Positions 26,900-36,728 of a stretch of 57,376 nucleotides of DNA are shown piece by piece. The DNA is from an uncultured Prevotella sp. (GTDB taxonomy: Bacteria > Bacteroidota > Bacteroidia > Bacteroidales > Bacteroidaceae), in NCBI GenBank assembly GCA_945787895.1, contig CALZJQ010000004.1:1-57376 (forward strand), given 5' to 3'. Both the position numbers and the translations under genes were made by a program. The notes under the pieces were generated by a model. It ran no database searches and was not told where the DNA came from. It saw nothing but the letters and a program-made list of their open reading frames with translations. How positions within the stretch are numbered: position 1 is the first letter of the stretch; every line of letters begins with the position of its first letter.

Positions 26900-27895
26900 A
26901 TGTCATACACAACAGACATACGTGAACTCAATGCTCTCATACAGCAACATAGCAATTTCGTCACTAATCTGACAACGGGCATGGACCGCGTCATCGTCGG
27001 ACAGAAGCACCTGGTAGATTCTCTCCTCATAGGCCTTCTCTCTGACGGACATATCCTCCTCGAAGGTGTGCCAGGATTGGCTAAGACTCTTGCCATCAAG
27101 ACCTTGTCAAGTCTAATTGATGCACAGTTCAGCCGTGTCCAGTTTACTCCCGACCTTCTCCCTGCCGATGTTATCGGAACACTTGTGTATTCACAGAAGG
27201 ATGAGAAGTTTCATGTAAAGAAAGGACCTGTATTTGCCAATTTCGTTCTTGCTGACGAAATCAACCGTGCTCCGGCAAAGGTGCAGAGTGCTCTTCTTGA
27301 AGCAATGCAGGAGCATCAGGTTACTATCGGCGACAACACATTCCAGTTGCCGAAACCTTTCTTGGTGATGGCCACGCAGAACCCCGTAGAACAGGAGGGT
27401 ACATATCCATTGCCGGAGGCACAGACCGACCGTTTCATGCTGAAGGTTGTCATTGATTACCCTACCATAGAGGAGGAAAAACTTATCATGAGGGAAAATC
27501 TCACGGGAAGCCTGCCGGAAGTGACACCGGTAAGCAGTGCGGACGAGATACTCGCTGCACGAGATGTAGTGCGTCAGGTGTATATTGACGAAAAAATAGA
27601 ACAATACGTTGCAGACATCGTATTTGCAACACGTTATCCAGAGAAATACGGATTGTCGGAACTAAAGGACATGATTACCTTTGGCGGCTCTCCGCGTGCC
27701 AGCATCAACCTTGCAAAGGCTTCACGTGCCTATGCCTTTATCAAGAGGCGCGGCTACGTAGTTCCTGAGGATGTAAGGGCTGTGGCACACGACGTGCTGC
27801 GTCACCGTATCGGACTTTCATACGAGGCTGAGGCAAGCAACCTGACAGCCGAGGAAATAGTAAGCCAGATAATAAACAAGGTGGAAGTTCCATAA
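26900..27895 (+). CDS. MoxR-family AAA+ ATPase of the Bat operon
   Basis: 331 residues. Walker A is LEGVPGLAKT (about 53-62) and Walker B is VLADEINRAP (about 115-124), followed by the sensor segment MATQNPVEQEGTYPLPEAQ. MoxR ATPases act as chaperones for von Willebrand factor A (VWA) proteins; here the clients are probably BatA and BatB encoded downstream. This is the first gene of the Bat operon and has its own promoter. Two repeats (types C and A) lie between it and the DUF58 gene. Confidence 0.94.
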   Translation: MSYTTDIRELNALIQQHSNFVTNLTTGMDRVIVGQKHLVDSLLIGLLSDGHILLEGVPGLAKTLAIKTLSSLIDAQFSRVQFTPDLLPADVIGTLVYSQKDEKFHVKKGPVFANFVLADEINRAPAKVQSALLEAMQEHQVTIGDNTFQLPKPFLVMATQNPVEQEGTYPLPEAQTDRFMLKVVIDYPTIEEEKLIMRENLTGSLPEVTPVSSADEILAARDVVRQVYIDEKIEQYVADIVFATRYPEKYGLSELKDMITFGGSPRASINLAKASRAYAFIKRRGYVVPEDVRAVAHDVLRHRIGLSYEAEASNLTAEEIVSQIINKVEVP

Positions 27896-27903
27896 GTATC
27901 AAA

Positions 27904-28068
27904 TTCAACTTTTGCAAGTTAATGCCCTGCTCGGCATCATACGTTTATGAGGCTTTCCGTTTCGGTTGTGAGGTTAAAGGTTATACGGTTGTGAGGAAGT
28001 TGCAAACAGCCTCTGCTTACCTCCGTAAAACCTTAGAACCGTAAAAACTGAATCCTGCGAAACTTGAG
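27904..28068 (+). repeat. Type C palindromic element with outer inverted motifs
   Basis: The outer left motif TTCAACTTTTGCAAG (27904-27918) and outer right CCTGCGAAACTTGAG (28054-28068) are imperfect inverted repeats. Inside are GGTT-type arms and the core at about 27994-28025 (GGAAGTTGCAAACAGCC to CTCCG). Confidence 0.7.
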
Positions 28069-28090
28069 TATTTATCAATACAAGTGATTC

Positions 28091-28216
28091 TGCTTTGGTT
28101 TCAGGTTGTGGTCTGTTGTTTTTAGGTTGGAATGCTTGCCTGATGGAGATTATATCGAGAGGCAAGACATTACGAACCATTAACCCCAACCAGGTAAAAA
28201 CCCTGCGAAACTTTAG
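28091..28216 (+). repeat. Type A palindromic element (core forward)
   Basis: Left arm from about 28091, core 28129-28168 (TGCTTGCCTGATGGAG, then ATTATATCGAGAGGCAAGAC), right arm AACCCCAACCAGG, and the outer motif CCTGCGAAACTTTAG at 28202-28216. It ends 30 bp before the DUF58 gene. Confidence 0.75.
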
Positions 28217-28246
28217 CTACAGAAATACTTTGAATCCTCTCTGACA

Positions 28247-29167
28247 ATGATTTTCAAGGAGAAAAACAACAAGACCAATGTACCCAATGATGGTGGATTG
28301 ACGACGAATGACATATTGAAGAAAGTAAGGAGAGTAGAGATTAAGACTCGCGGACTTTCTTCAAATATCTTTGCCGGACAGTATCATTCCGCTTTTAAGG
28401 GACGTGGCATGGCATTCTCTGAAGTGCGCGAATATCAGTTTGGAGACGATGTCCGTGACATAGACTGGAACGTCACGGCGCGATTCCATCGTCCTTACAT
28501 AAAGGTATTCGAAGAAGAAAGAGAACTGACGGTGATGTTGCTGATAGATGTCTCCGGTTCTTTGAATTTCGGAACACGCCGCCAGACTAAGCAGGACATG
28601 CTCACGGAGATAGCAGCCACGTTGGCTTTTTCCGCTATTCAGAATAACGACAAGATAGGTGTCATTTTCTTCTCTGACAGGATAGAAAAATACATACCTC
28701 CCAAGAAAGGTCGCAAGCATATCCTTTATATCATACGTGAGATGCTCGGATTTGAGCCCATCTCGCACCGTACTGATTTGTCACTTGCGTTCGAGTACCT
28801 CGGAAGAGTGATGAAGAGAAGGTGTACAGCGTTTGTCATCAGTGATTTCTATGATTCCAAGTCATTTGACAAGCCAATGCAGGTATGCAGGTCGCGCCAC
28901 GACATCGTTGCCATTCAAGTTTTCGACCCTCTCCTACGTTCACTTCCTGACGTCGGACTGATGCGCATAGCGGACGCAGAGTCGGGTGCGGAACAGTATC
29001 TTGACACATCGAGCAGGAAAGTCAGGCGCCTGCATTCTGAATATTGGCAGAAGAGAAAAGCAGAATTAGGCAGCTGCTTTGCAAAGGCGAGCGTTGATAT
29101 GGTCTCTGTTGCCACTGATGAAGATTTTACGAAAGCCCTGCGTCAGCTCTTTGCCATGAGAGGATAG
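28247..29167 (+). CDS. DUF58 protein of the Bat operon
   Basis: 306 residues, cytoplasmic, without membrane helices. The DUF58 core GRGMAFSEVREYQFGDDVRDIDWNVTAR lies near residues 52-78, followed by a VWA-like fold with a MIDAS-type D-V-S-G-S (LLIDVSGSL, about 100-108). DUF58 proteins regularly sit between MoxR and BatA genes. The exact role is not known; it may help assemble the membrane VWA complex. It is separated from moxR by two palindromic repeats and from the next gene by about 80 bp. Confidence 0.9.
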   Translation: MIFKEKNNKTNVPNDGGLTTNDILKKVRRVEIKTRGLSSNIFAGQYHSAFKGRGMAFSEVREYQFGDDVRDIDWNVTARFHRPYIKVFEEERELTVMLLIDVSGSLNFGTRRQTKQDMLTEIAATLAFSAIQNNDKIGVIFFSDRIEKYIPPKKGRKHILYIIREMLGFEPISHRTDLSLAFEYLGRVMKRRCTAFVISDFYDSKSFDKPMQVCRSRHDIVAIQVFDPLLRSLPDVGLMRIADAESGAEQYLDTSSRKVRRLHSEYWQKRKAELGSCFAKASVDMVSVATDEDFTKALRQLFAMRG

Positions 29168-29245
29168 GAGATGCCGGGCTGGATGGTTTTGGTATGTAGG
29201 TTTAAGGTTGACAGTATAGTTCATAAAAAACACAATACATCTTTG

Positions 29246-30322
29246 ATGCAAAAGACATTAGTTTTATTTTCATTCCTGTTGATGTCCATTCTCCCGTCTC
29301 ATGCGCAGAAGGTGAATGTAGAAGCTGTGATTGACTCCATTGCCATTATGGTCGGAGAGCAGACAGGTTATCACGTTGGTGTCACCGTGAAAGAAGGTCA
29401 AAGGGTACAGTTTCCGTTGATACAGCCTTCCCAGATGTTGACACCAGGAGTAGAGGTAGTAGAGACGCTTCCTTCTGATACTCAGCATCTGGACGACGGC
29501 TACATGAAGGTTGCCGCACACTATACGCTGACATCATTTGACGACACACTCTATTACATCCCTCCCATGAAGGTAAAGGTGGACGGTAAGGAGTATGAGT
29601 CCAAGAGTCTTGCGCTCAAAGTGCTTACCGTTGAGGTAGATACATTGCATCCCAACCAATTCTTCCCGCAAAAGGACATTCAGGCCCTGCCTTTTCTTTG
29701 GTCTGAATGGTCATCGCTGATTTGGCTTTGCCTTGCCGTCCTGTTGCTCTACGTCCTCTGCGGATTGATGTTTGTACGTCTGAAGAGCAAGAAGCCTATT
29801 GTCTTCAGCGTCAAGATAATAAAGTTAATCCCTCCACATCAGAAAGCGTTGACTGTCATAGAAGAGATAAAAAGCCAGTCTGTCTCTACGACGCCCGAGG
29901 ATAACAAGAAATACTACACGCAGCTCACTGACGCTCTCCGTCAATACATGAACGAACGGTTCGGGTTCAATGCAATGGAGATGACCAGCAGTGAAATCAT
30001 TGAACGGCTAAAAAAGGAACGCGATCAGGAAAAGATACAGGAACTCACAATGCTCTTTGAGACTGCTGACCTCGTAAAGTTCGCAAAATACTCGGTAGGT
30101 GTGAGCGAGAATGACCAGAACCTCATCTCTGCCATCAATTTCATCAATGAAACAAAGCAGGAAAACTTACCTACGGAACAAAGAATACAACCTACGGTGA
30201 CCGAACAGGAAAGGCAGACTATCCGCACGCGTATCTCCCTAAAGTGGGGTATTGCGATAGTGGGAACTGTAGCCACTGTCTTGCTCGGGTACATTTCATG
30301 GCAGTTCTGGAGTCTAATTTAG
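29246..30322 (+). CDS. BatD-like membrane protein of the Bat operon
   Basis: 358 residues. A signal peptide (ILPSHAQ, cleavage near 20) leads a periplasmic beta domain, a membrane helix around 155-175 (WLCLAVLLLYVLCGLMFV), a cytoplasmic helical part, and a C-terminal helix near 337-355. It resembles the DUF4381/BatD-like proteins usually found between DUF58 and BatA genes. The frame is open to 29171, but those 25 codons do not resemble a signal peptide, so ATG 29246 is preferred. The function is presumably to support the BatA/BatB membrane complex. Confidence 0.8.
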   Translation: MQKTLVLFSFLLMSILPSHAQKVNVEAVIDSIAIMVGEQTGYHVGVTVKEGQRVQFPLIQPSQMLTPGVEVVETLPSDTQHLDDGYMKVAAHYTLTSFDDTLYYIPPMKVKVDGKEYESKSLALKVLTVEVDTLHPNQFFPQKDIQALPFLWSEWSSLIWLCLAVLLLYVLCGLMFVRLKSKKPIVFSVKIIKLIPPHQKALTVIEEIKSQSVSTTPEDNKKYYTQLTDALRQYMNERFGFNAMEMTSSEIIERLKKERDQEKIQELTMLFETADLVKFAKYSVGVSENDQNLISAINFINETKQENLPTEQRIQPTVTEQERQTIRTRISLKWGIAIVGTVATVLLGYISWQFWSLI

Positions 30323-30425
30323 ACCGTTTCTGTCTTGATGGTTTGGAGAAAAACCCAACCAAGTTTAGTCTGGGTAAATCTCAACTTTCATAAGATAACG
30401 ATATTCAATTGTATTACAAATATAT

Positions 30426-31436
30426 ATGGAATTTCATTCACCATTATACTTATTGCTGCTGTTGTTGCTGATACCTTATATTATATGGTATTTCTTTTTC
30501 AGAAACAGTGGAGAAGCAAAATCAGAAGTCACAGTCAGATTCAGCGATACTGCTCCATATAGGTTTAAGGCAACAAGTTGGAGAGTGAGGCTCATTGCGC
30601 TCCCAATGCTGTTGAGATGCGCAGCTTTTGTGTTTATCGTGATAGCGTTGGCTCGTCCGCAGACGCACAACGCATGGGATGAGCGCACGGTGGAGGGCAT
30701 AGACATCATGCTTGCGATGGATGTTTCCACAAGTATGTTGGCTGAGGACCTCAAGCCAAACCGCATAGAGGCTGCAAAGGCGAAAGCAAGTGAGTTTATT
30801 GCTGACCGTCCAAACGATAATATCGGACTGACAATCTTTGCAGGCGAAGCATTCACTCAGTGTCCAATGACAACTGACCATACGACACTTCTTAACCTTC
30901 TTCAGACAACCAAGACCGACATTGCTGCCCGCGGACTCATATCAGACGGTACTGCAATCGGCATGGGACTCGCAAATGCCGTGTCCCGACTGAAGAAATC
31001 GAAAGCAAAGAGCAAGGTAGTCATCCTTCTCACCGACGGCTCAAACAACATGGGAGACATTTCCCCGATGACGGCAGCACAGATAGCCAAAAGCCTCGGC
31101 ATTCGTGTCTATACCATCGGAATAGGAACTACATCGGTAGCTCCTTACCCGATGCCGGTGGCCGGTGGAGTGCAATACGTGAACATTCCCGTAGAGATTG
31201 ACACCCGTACCCTCAAAGACATCGCCATGGTAAGTGACGGAAACTTCTATCGAGCAACCAATACGAAGGAACTCAAACAGATATATCAAGACATAGACAA
31301 ACTGGAGAAATCACGTCTGAACGTAAAAAAATATTCAAAGCGTTATGAGGTATTCCAACCGTGGGCTATTCTTGCCCTGATACTCCTTGCTCTTGAGGTC
31401 CTTTTGCGTCTCACTGTTTTCAGGAGAATAAGTTAA
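30426..31436 (+). CDS. batA: BatA, membrane VWA protein
   Basis: 336 residues. N-terminal helices (about 8-20 and 55-75) precede a VWA domain with MIDAS residues in MLAMDVSTSMLAEDL near 95 and DGTAIGMGL and LLTDGSNNMGD further on; a C-terminal helix (about 310-330) anchors it. BatA and BatB form part of a complex that supports aerotolerance in Bacteroides, with a mechanism that is still unclear. The MIDAS motif D-x-S-x-S is intact, so it should bind a divalent metal. It sits between the BatD-like gene and the batBC fusion. Confidence 0.93.
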   Translation: MEFHSPLYLLLLLLLIPYIIWYFFFRNSGEAKSEVTVRFSDTAPYRFKATSWRVRLIALPMLLRCAAFVFIVIALARPQTHNAWDERTVEGIDIMLAMDVSTSMLAEDLKPNRIEAAKAKASEFIADRPNDNIGLTIFAGEAFTQCPMTTDHTTLLNLLQTTKTDIAARGLISDGTAIGMGLANAVSRLKKSKAKSKVVILLTDGSNNMGDISPMTAAQIAKSLGIRVYTIGIGTTSVAPYPMPVAGGVQYVNIPVEIDTRTLKDIAMVSDGNFYRATNTKELKQIYQDIDKLEKSRLNVKKYSKRYEVFQPWAILALILLALEVLLRLTVFRRIS

Positions 31437-31470
31437 TTCATCTTTAGCAAGTTTATGACTTGCCCAGTTT

Positions 31471-31539
31471 CATAAGGTTGTGAGGTTTTAAGGTTATACA
31501 GTTGAACGACAAGACAACATTACGACATAATCACAGAAC
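31471..31539. repeat. Coreless remnant of a palindromic element
   Basis: A G/T arm (AAGGTTGTGAGGTTTTAAGG, about 31473-31492, continuing TTATAC) followed by C/A sequence (GACAAGACAAC, ATAATCACAGAAC) with no recognisable core. It lies between batA and batBC. Confidence 0.4.
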
Positions 31540-31544
31540 TACAA

Positions 31545-33251
31545 ATGATACATTTTGATTCACCGACATATCTATATCTTTTGTTGATAATACCGGTATT
31601 CTTCATACTGATGTATGTAGCGGAGTTTCAACGTAAAAGAAAACTGAAAAGACTTTGTGACAAGGAACTTCTTCCTTCCCTCATGCCCAATACTTCGGCA
31701 TTGAGAAGATGGTCGAAGTTCATATTGACACAATTGGCTCTTGCCATGATTGTCATTGTCGTGGCAAGACCTCAGATGGGTACGAAGGTTTCAAATGAAA
31801 AGCGTAATGGCATAGAGTGCATCATCGCTCTTGACATTTCCAACTCCATGCTTGCTGAGGACGTGCTGCCCTCAAGGCTTGAGAAAAGCAAAATGCTTGT
31901 AGAAGGAATACTCGACAAGTTTACCAACGACAAAATAGGTCTCGTAGTCTTTGCCGGTGAGTCATACGTGCAATTACCTATTACGGCAGACTATGTTTCT
32001 GCCAAGATGTTTCTCAATAACATTGAGCCTTCACTCATCCAAACTCAAGGCACAGACATTGCCCGAGCCATACGACTCTGCACCAACAGTTTTACCCAAC
32101 AAGACAAAATCGGCAAGGCAATCCTTGTCATCACTGACGGAGAAGACCATGAGGGCGGTGCAATGGAAGAGGCAAAGGCAGCAAAGGAGAAGGGTATGAA
32201 TGTCTTTATACTCGGCATCGGCAGTCCCAACGGCGCACCTGTGCCGGACGGAGAAGGTGGTTACCTGAACGACAATACCGGCAATACCGTCATGTCATGT
32301 CTTAACGAACAGATGTGCAGGGATATTGCCGCAGCTGGAGAAGGTAAGTATATCCACGTAGATAATACTACTTCTGCACAGGATAAACTAAATGAAGAAT
32401 TGACAAAACTTCAGCAGGGGGAGATGAAAAGCATAATATACTCTGAATATAACGAGCAGTTTCAGGCATTTGCCATCCTATGCATCATTTTCCTTATTAT
32501 TGAAATCTGCGTCAATGAAGCAGTCAATCCTTATCTCTGCCGTATCACTCTGTTCAGAAGGAGAACGTTGTCCGTAATACTTCTCATATTGTTTGGTGGA
32601 CTTACAGCATCTTTTGCACAGAATGACCGCAGTTATGTCAGAAAAGGCAACAAGATGTTCAGGAGCGGAAACTTTGACAAGGCAGAGGTGGAATACAGTA
32701 AAGCCATAACGAAAAACTCTGGTAACCCACAGGCTCACTACAACCTTGGCTGTGTACACATGCAACAGCAAAAGGATTCTCTCGCCATGATTGAGTTTGA
32801 AAAGGCGACCAAAACGGAAACTTCAAAACTCCGCAAGGCAATGTCGTACCATAACATGGGAGTCATTGCCCAGCGCCATCAGCAGTATGAGCCAGCAATA
32901 AAAGCTTATCAGGACGCATTACGGCTCAATCCTCACGACAATGAGGCAAGGTACAACATGGTGCTTTGCAAGAAACTGTTGAAAAACAATAACAACAATC
33001 AGAATCAAAACCAAAACCAAAACGACAAGAAAGACAAAAACGAGGACAAGCAAAAAAACAACAACCAAAATCAAAACGACAAGAAAGAAGACAAGGACAA
33101 AAAAGAACAGCAGAAACCTCAAGAGCAGATAAGCAAGGAAAATGCTGAGAGAATGCTCGAGGCTGCAGATCAACAAGAAAAGGAAACCCGCAAGAAAATG
33201 GAGAAAGCAATGAAGCAACCGCAACGCCGCAATCTCCAGAAGAATTGGTAA
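31545..33251 (+). CDS. BatB-BatC fusion (VWA plus TPR)
   Basis: 568 residues. Residues 1-335 are BatB: two N-terminal helices, a VWA domain with an intact MIDAS (IIALDISNSMLAEDV near 88-102) and a helix near 310. Residues about 340-358 look like an embedded signal peptide or helix (LSVILLILFGGLTASFAQ). Residues 360-465 form BatC-type TPR repeats, followed by an Asn/Gln and Lys/Asp low-complexity tail (about 479-530). In Bacteroides fragilis, as I recall, batB and batC are separate genes; here one frame covers both with no stop. The TPR part would be periplasmic. Confidence 0.9.
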   Translation: MIHFDSPTYLYLLLIIPVFFILMYVAEFQRKRKLKRLCDKELLPSLMPNTSALRRWSKFILTQLALAMIVIVVARPQMGTKVSNEKRNGIECIIALDISNSMLAEDVLPSRLEKSKMLVEGILDKFTNDKIGLVVFAGESYVQLPITADYVSAKMFLNNIEPSLIQTQGTDIARAIRLCTNSFTQQDKIGKAILVITDGEDHEGGAMEEAKAAKEKGMNVFILGIGSPNGAPVPDGEGGYLNDNTGNTVMSCLNEQMCRDIAAAGEGKYIHVDNTTSAQDKLNEELTKLQQGEMKSIIYSEYNEQFQAFAILCIIFLIIEICVNEAVNPYLCRITLFRRRTLSVILLILFGGLTASFAQNDRSYVRKGNKMFRSGNFDKAEVEYSKAITKNSGNPQAHYNLGCVHMQQQKDSLAMIEFEKATKTETSKLRKAMSYHNMGVIAQRHQQYEPAIKAYQDALRLNPHDNEARYNMVLCKKLLKNNNNNQNQNQNQNDKKDKNEDKQKNNNQNQNDKKEDKDKKEQQKPQEQISKENAERMLEAADQQEKETRKKMEKAMKQPQRRNLQKNW

Positions 33252-33302
33252 TTGGATGCTTTGAAACCGCAGGAGTAAACAATTAATCATATTTCATTCG
33301 TA

Positions 33303-33382
33303 AGTTGTTTCTGGTAGTTGGTTAGTGCATGGTTGTTGATTTGTGCCTGGTTGTTGGTAGAAACCAATCCTTCGAAACTTAA
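33303..33382. repeat. Coreless type A remnant
   Basis: The left arm 33303-33358 contains AGTTGTTTCTGGTAGTTGG and GGTTGTTGG copies. The right side is reduced to AAACCAATC plus the outer motif CTTCGAAACTTAAG (33369-33382), 8 bp before the batDE ATG. Confidence 0.5.
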
Positions 33383-33389
33383 GTCAGAT

Positions 33390-36038
33390 ATGAAAATGAA
33401 AAGAATTTTTATCATACTTTCACTGATATTCTGTGCCTTCATTCCGATGATGGCACAGATTTCCGTAAATGCTCCGAGTCAGGTGGCTGTAGGAGAACAG
33501 TTCAGACTTCAATATACGGTCAATACGACAGATGTAAAAGGGTTCAGGGCGGGTAATATTCCTGATGCTTTCGATGTCCTTATGGGACCAAGTACCAGCA
33601 CTCAGCAGTCCTTCCAATACGTAAACGGAAAATCTACGTCATCCTCTTCTGTCACATATACTTACATACTTCTTGCAAACAAGAACGGTACGTTTACCAT
33701 TTCCGGTGCAAAGGCGAAAGTGGAAGGAAAAGATGTATCGTCAAACTCCGTGAAGATTACCGTGTCGGGAAAGGCTAACCCGTCACAAGGCAGCCAGCAA
33801 GGTGCGGTAAACCGTGGGGGAGGGGTAAGGCCTTCAGGCTCAAGAATATCAGGAAATGATTTATTCATTAAGGTCAGTGCCAACAAGACAAGAGTACACG
33901 AGCAGGAACCTATCCTTCTCACTTACAAGGTCTATGCGCAGGTAGAGCTGACACAACTTGAAGGAAAGATGCCTGACCTTAATGGATTCCACACTCAGGA
34001 AGTGCCGTTGCCTCAACAGAAATCATTTCACATTGAGAATGTCAACGGCAGACCATATCGTTGCGTCACGTGGAGCCAGTATGTCATGTTCCCTCAGATG
34101 ACGGGAAAAATGCAGATTCCAAGCATTAAGTTCAAAGGCATTGTAGTACAGGAGAATACAAATATTGACCCTTTCGAAGCCTTCTTTAACGGAGGTTCCG
34201 GGTATGTTGAGGTGAAAAAGGACATCATTGCTCCGGGACTGACGATACAGGTTGACCCTCTTCCACAGAAACCGGATAATTTCTCCGGAGGTGTCGGCAC
34301 GTTCAATATCTCCGCATCTCTCGATAAGGGTACGATTAAGGCAGGAAACCCTGTAAAAATAATTGTGACCGTATCAGGAAATGGAAATCTCAAACTTATC
34401 AATCAGCCTACTCTCAACCTTCCGAAGGATTTTGAGACATACGACCCGAAGTTGACAGACAAGACGAAGCTGACGTCAGCTGGTCTTGAGGGAAGCATGA
34501 TTTATGAGTTTCTCGCCGTGCCCCGCAGTCAGGGCAAGTATGAGATTCCACCTGTAGAGTTTACGTATTTTGATACGAAATCAAATTCTTTCAGGACAAT
34601 AAAGTCAGAATCCCTTGTGCTAAACGTTGAAAAGGGTAACGGCAAGACTGGTGACATGGTGGATTTCAGTTCAAAGGAAGATACTGACATACATCCTCTT
34701 CATCATGGTCTTGACGAGGAAGAAGCCGACGATGTGTTCGTTTTCGGCAGTACTCCATACATCGTCCTCAATGTTTCCGTTGTCTTATTATTCCTTATTC
34801 TGCTTGTAATATTCAGGAAGAAGGCAATGGAGATGGCTGACATTGCAGGACTTAAGGGCAAGCGTGCAAACAAGGTCGCAGGTAAACGACTCAAGAAAGC
34901 TTCACGACTGATGGCAGAAGGCAAGTCAAGTGAGTTCTATGATGAGGTGTTAAGGGCTCTCTGGGGATATATATCAGACAAGTTCTCAATGTCTTCCTCC
35001 GAGTTGTCACGTGAGAATATCTGCGACATTCTCATTCAGAAACATATTGCCGAGGGTGACATCAATTCCTTCATAGAAGCACTTGATGAATGTGAGTATG
35101 AACGATATGCCCCGGGTGACGCATCTGGAAATATGATGAAGACTTACGACAAAGCGGTTTCTGCCATTACAAATATTGAGGAAGGTATGAAGAATAAAAA
35201 GAAGACATCCCATGCCAAGAGTAATGTCAATTCAACCATTATCACGGTTTTCCTTGTGATTGCCCTGCCATTTATTTCAGTAAATAGAATATGGGCACAG
35301 CAGAAGGCAGCGGAAGCCCCTGCACAATCATATCAAGACCAGAAGATAAAGGCGGATAATTCCTATTCAAATGGCAACTATCAGCAGGCAATAAATATTT
35401 ACGAAAATCTCCTGAAAGAGTACAGGAATGCAGAACTGTATTACAACCTCGGCAATTCGTACTACAGATGTGACAATTATACAAAAGCAGTCATTGCATA
35501 CGAGCGGGCACAGATGCTCAATCCCGGAAACAGAGACATAGAGCATAACCTGAAAATTGCACGTTCAAAGACCATTGACAACATCACCCCGAAAGAAGAA
35601 CTCTTCTTTGTCGTATGGTATTATGGCATAATAAACATCCTTAATGCTGACCAATGGGCAAAAGCAGCTCTCGCATCACTCATATTGTCGCTCATTCTTT
35701 TCCTTGTATATTTGTTTGTAGAAAACTTAAATATCCGAAAGATTTCATTCTGGGGAAGCGTAATGTTGATGATAGTGCTGGTTTTAGGCAATGTCTTTGC
35801 ATGGGAATTAAAGAGATATGCCTTGGACAGTGAACGGGCTGTAGTCACAGATGTTGAAGTGACAGTGAAGAAATCTCCCACCTCGCAAAGCTCTGACACA
35901 TATACCATTCATGAAGGAACAAGCGTAAAGATATTGGATGATTCATTCAAGGGATGGCTTCAGATAGAGCTTGCAGATGGAAGGGAAGGATGGATAGGTG
36001 AGAAAACCGTTGAGAAACTTAGAGAAGATAAGAGGTAA
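33390..36038 (+). CDS. BatD-BatE fusion
   Basis: 882 residues. A signal peptide (FCAFIPMMAQ) precedes BatD-type beta domains (to about 440), a membrane helix at about 457-477 and a cytoplasmic helical segment. A second hydrophobic stretch (about 613-637) ends in W-A-Q-Q and looks like a buried signal peptide. From 640 the BatE part follows: TPR repeats (about 645-720), helices (about 745-810) and a C-terminal SH3-like domain (about 820-880, LQIELADGREGWIGE). batD and batE are usually separate genes. ATG 33390 is chosen because the upstream frame to 33318 is repeat sequence. The stop codon overlaps the next ATG by one base. Confidence 0.9.
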   Translation: MKMKRIFIILSLIFCAFIPMMAQISVNAPSQVAVGEQFRLQYTVNTTDVKGFRAGNIPDAFDVLMGPSTSTQQSFQYVNGKSTSSSSVTYTYILLANKNGTFTISGAKAKVEGKDVSSNSVKITVSGKANPSQGSQQGAVNRGGGVRPSGSRISGNDLFIKVSANKTRVHEQEPILLTYKVYAQVELTQLEGKMPDLNGFHTQEVPLPQQKSFHIENVNGRPYRCVTWSQYVMFPQMTGKMQIPSIKFKGIVVQENTNIDPFEAFFNGGSGYVEVKKDIIAPGLTIQVDPLPQKPDNFSGGVGTFNISASLDKGTIKAGNPVKIIVTVSGNGNLKLINQPTLNLPKDFETYDPKLTDKTKLTSAGLEGSMIYEFLAVPRSQGKYEIPPVEFTYFDTKSNSFRTIKSESLVLNVEKGNGKTGDMVDFSSKEDTDIHPLHHGLDEEEADDVFVFGSTPYIVLNVSVVLLFLILLVIFRKKAMEMADIAGLKGKRANKVAGKRLKKASRLMAEGKSSEFYDEVLRALWGYISDKFSMSSSELSRENICDILIQKHIAEGDINSFIEALDECEYERYAPGDASGNMMKTYDKAVSAITNIEEGMKNKKKTSHAKSNVNSTIITVFLVIALPFISVNRIWAQQKAAEAPAQSYQDQKIKADNSYSNGNYQQAINIYENLLKEYRNAELYYNLGNSYYRCDNYTKAVIAYERAQMLNPGNRDIEHNLKIARSKTIDNITPKEELFFVVWYYGIINILNADQWAKAALASLILSLILFLVYLFVENLNIRKISFWGSVMLMIVLVLGNVFAWELKRYALDSERAVVTDVEVTVKKSPTSQSSDTYTIHEGTSVKILDDSFKGWLQIELADGREGWIGEKTVEKLREDKR

Positions 36039-36712
36039 TGAACATTGATATGTTTTTCCTTTCGCTGCTCAATGGCAGTGACTCGATATTTACAGATGAA
36101 CTCATGATAATTCTTACCAATGGGATTACATGGGTAGGTCTCTATTTGGCACTAGCTTTTCTTGTAATAAAGAACAACAAGACAGTGCCGCAGATATTCT
36201 TGATTTTTGCCTGTGCCCTTGTTTGTGTCCTGCTTTCGGGCATACTCAACGACATGGTGTTCAAGCCATTGTTCCACCGCCTTCGCCCAGTCAATGACCC
36301 CGGGGTGAAGGAGATGGTCGCCGTCGTGTCAGGATACCATGCGAAAGGATATAGTTTCTTCTCCTCTCACAGTGCAAATACATTCTCTGTAGCTCTCTTC
36401 TTTACCCTTCTTACTCGCAGCAAGTTGATGGGGGTGACATTGTTCTCGTGGGCTTTCATCAACGCATTCACCCGCTTGTATCTTGGCGTGCATTGGTTTT
36501 CTGACGTCACGGTAGGAATGCTTTGGGGTATGATGATTGGTGTCCTGGCATATTATCTGTACTACAAGATTTTCTACATCATTTCCCCTCATGCAAAGTA
36601 CATCTCATCTCAATATACATCTACAGGCTATTCACATAATGAAATCAATCTGACAGTCTGTGTATATGTGTTTACAATCATCTATTGTGTAATAAGTGCA
36701 GTAGTAGCCTAA
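36038..36712 (+). CDS. PAP2-superfamily membrane phosphatase
   Basis: 224 residues, about six helices. The three PAP2 motifs are present: K-x6-RP in KPLFHRLRPVND near 75, the S-H motif in FFSSHSANTFS near 108, and R-x5-H-x3-D in TRLYLGVHWFSDVTVG near 147. It hydrolyses lipid phosphates such as undecaprenyl pyrophosphate, phosphatidylglycerophosphate or lipid A phosphate; the sequence does not decide which. The ATG overlaps the batDE stop (TAATG), so translation is probably coupled. A link to the Bat system is not otherwise known. Confidence 0.9.
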   Translation: MNIDMFFLSLLNGSDSIFTDELMIILTNGITWVGLYLALAFLVIKNNKTVPQIFLIFACALVCVLLSGILNDMVFKPLFHRLRPVNDPGVKEMVAVVSGYHAKGYSFFSSHSANTFSVALFFTLLTRSKLMGVTLFSWAFINAFTRLYLGVHWFSDVTVGMLWGMMIGVLAYYLYYKIFYIISPHAKYISSQYTSTGYSHNEINLTVCVYVFTIIYCVISAVVA

Positions 36713-36728
36713 AAAAGCAATTCCAGAC

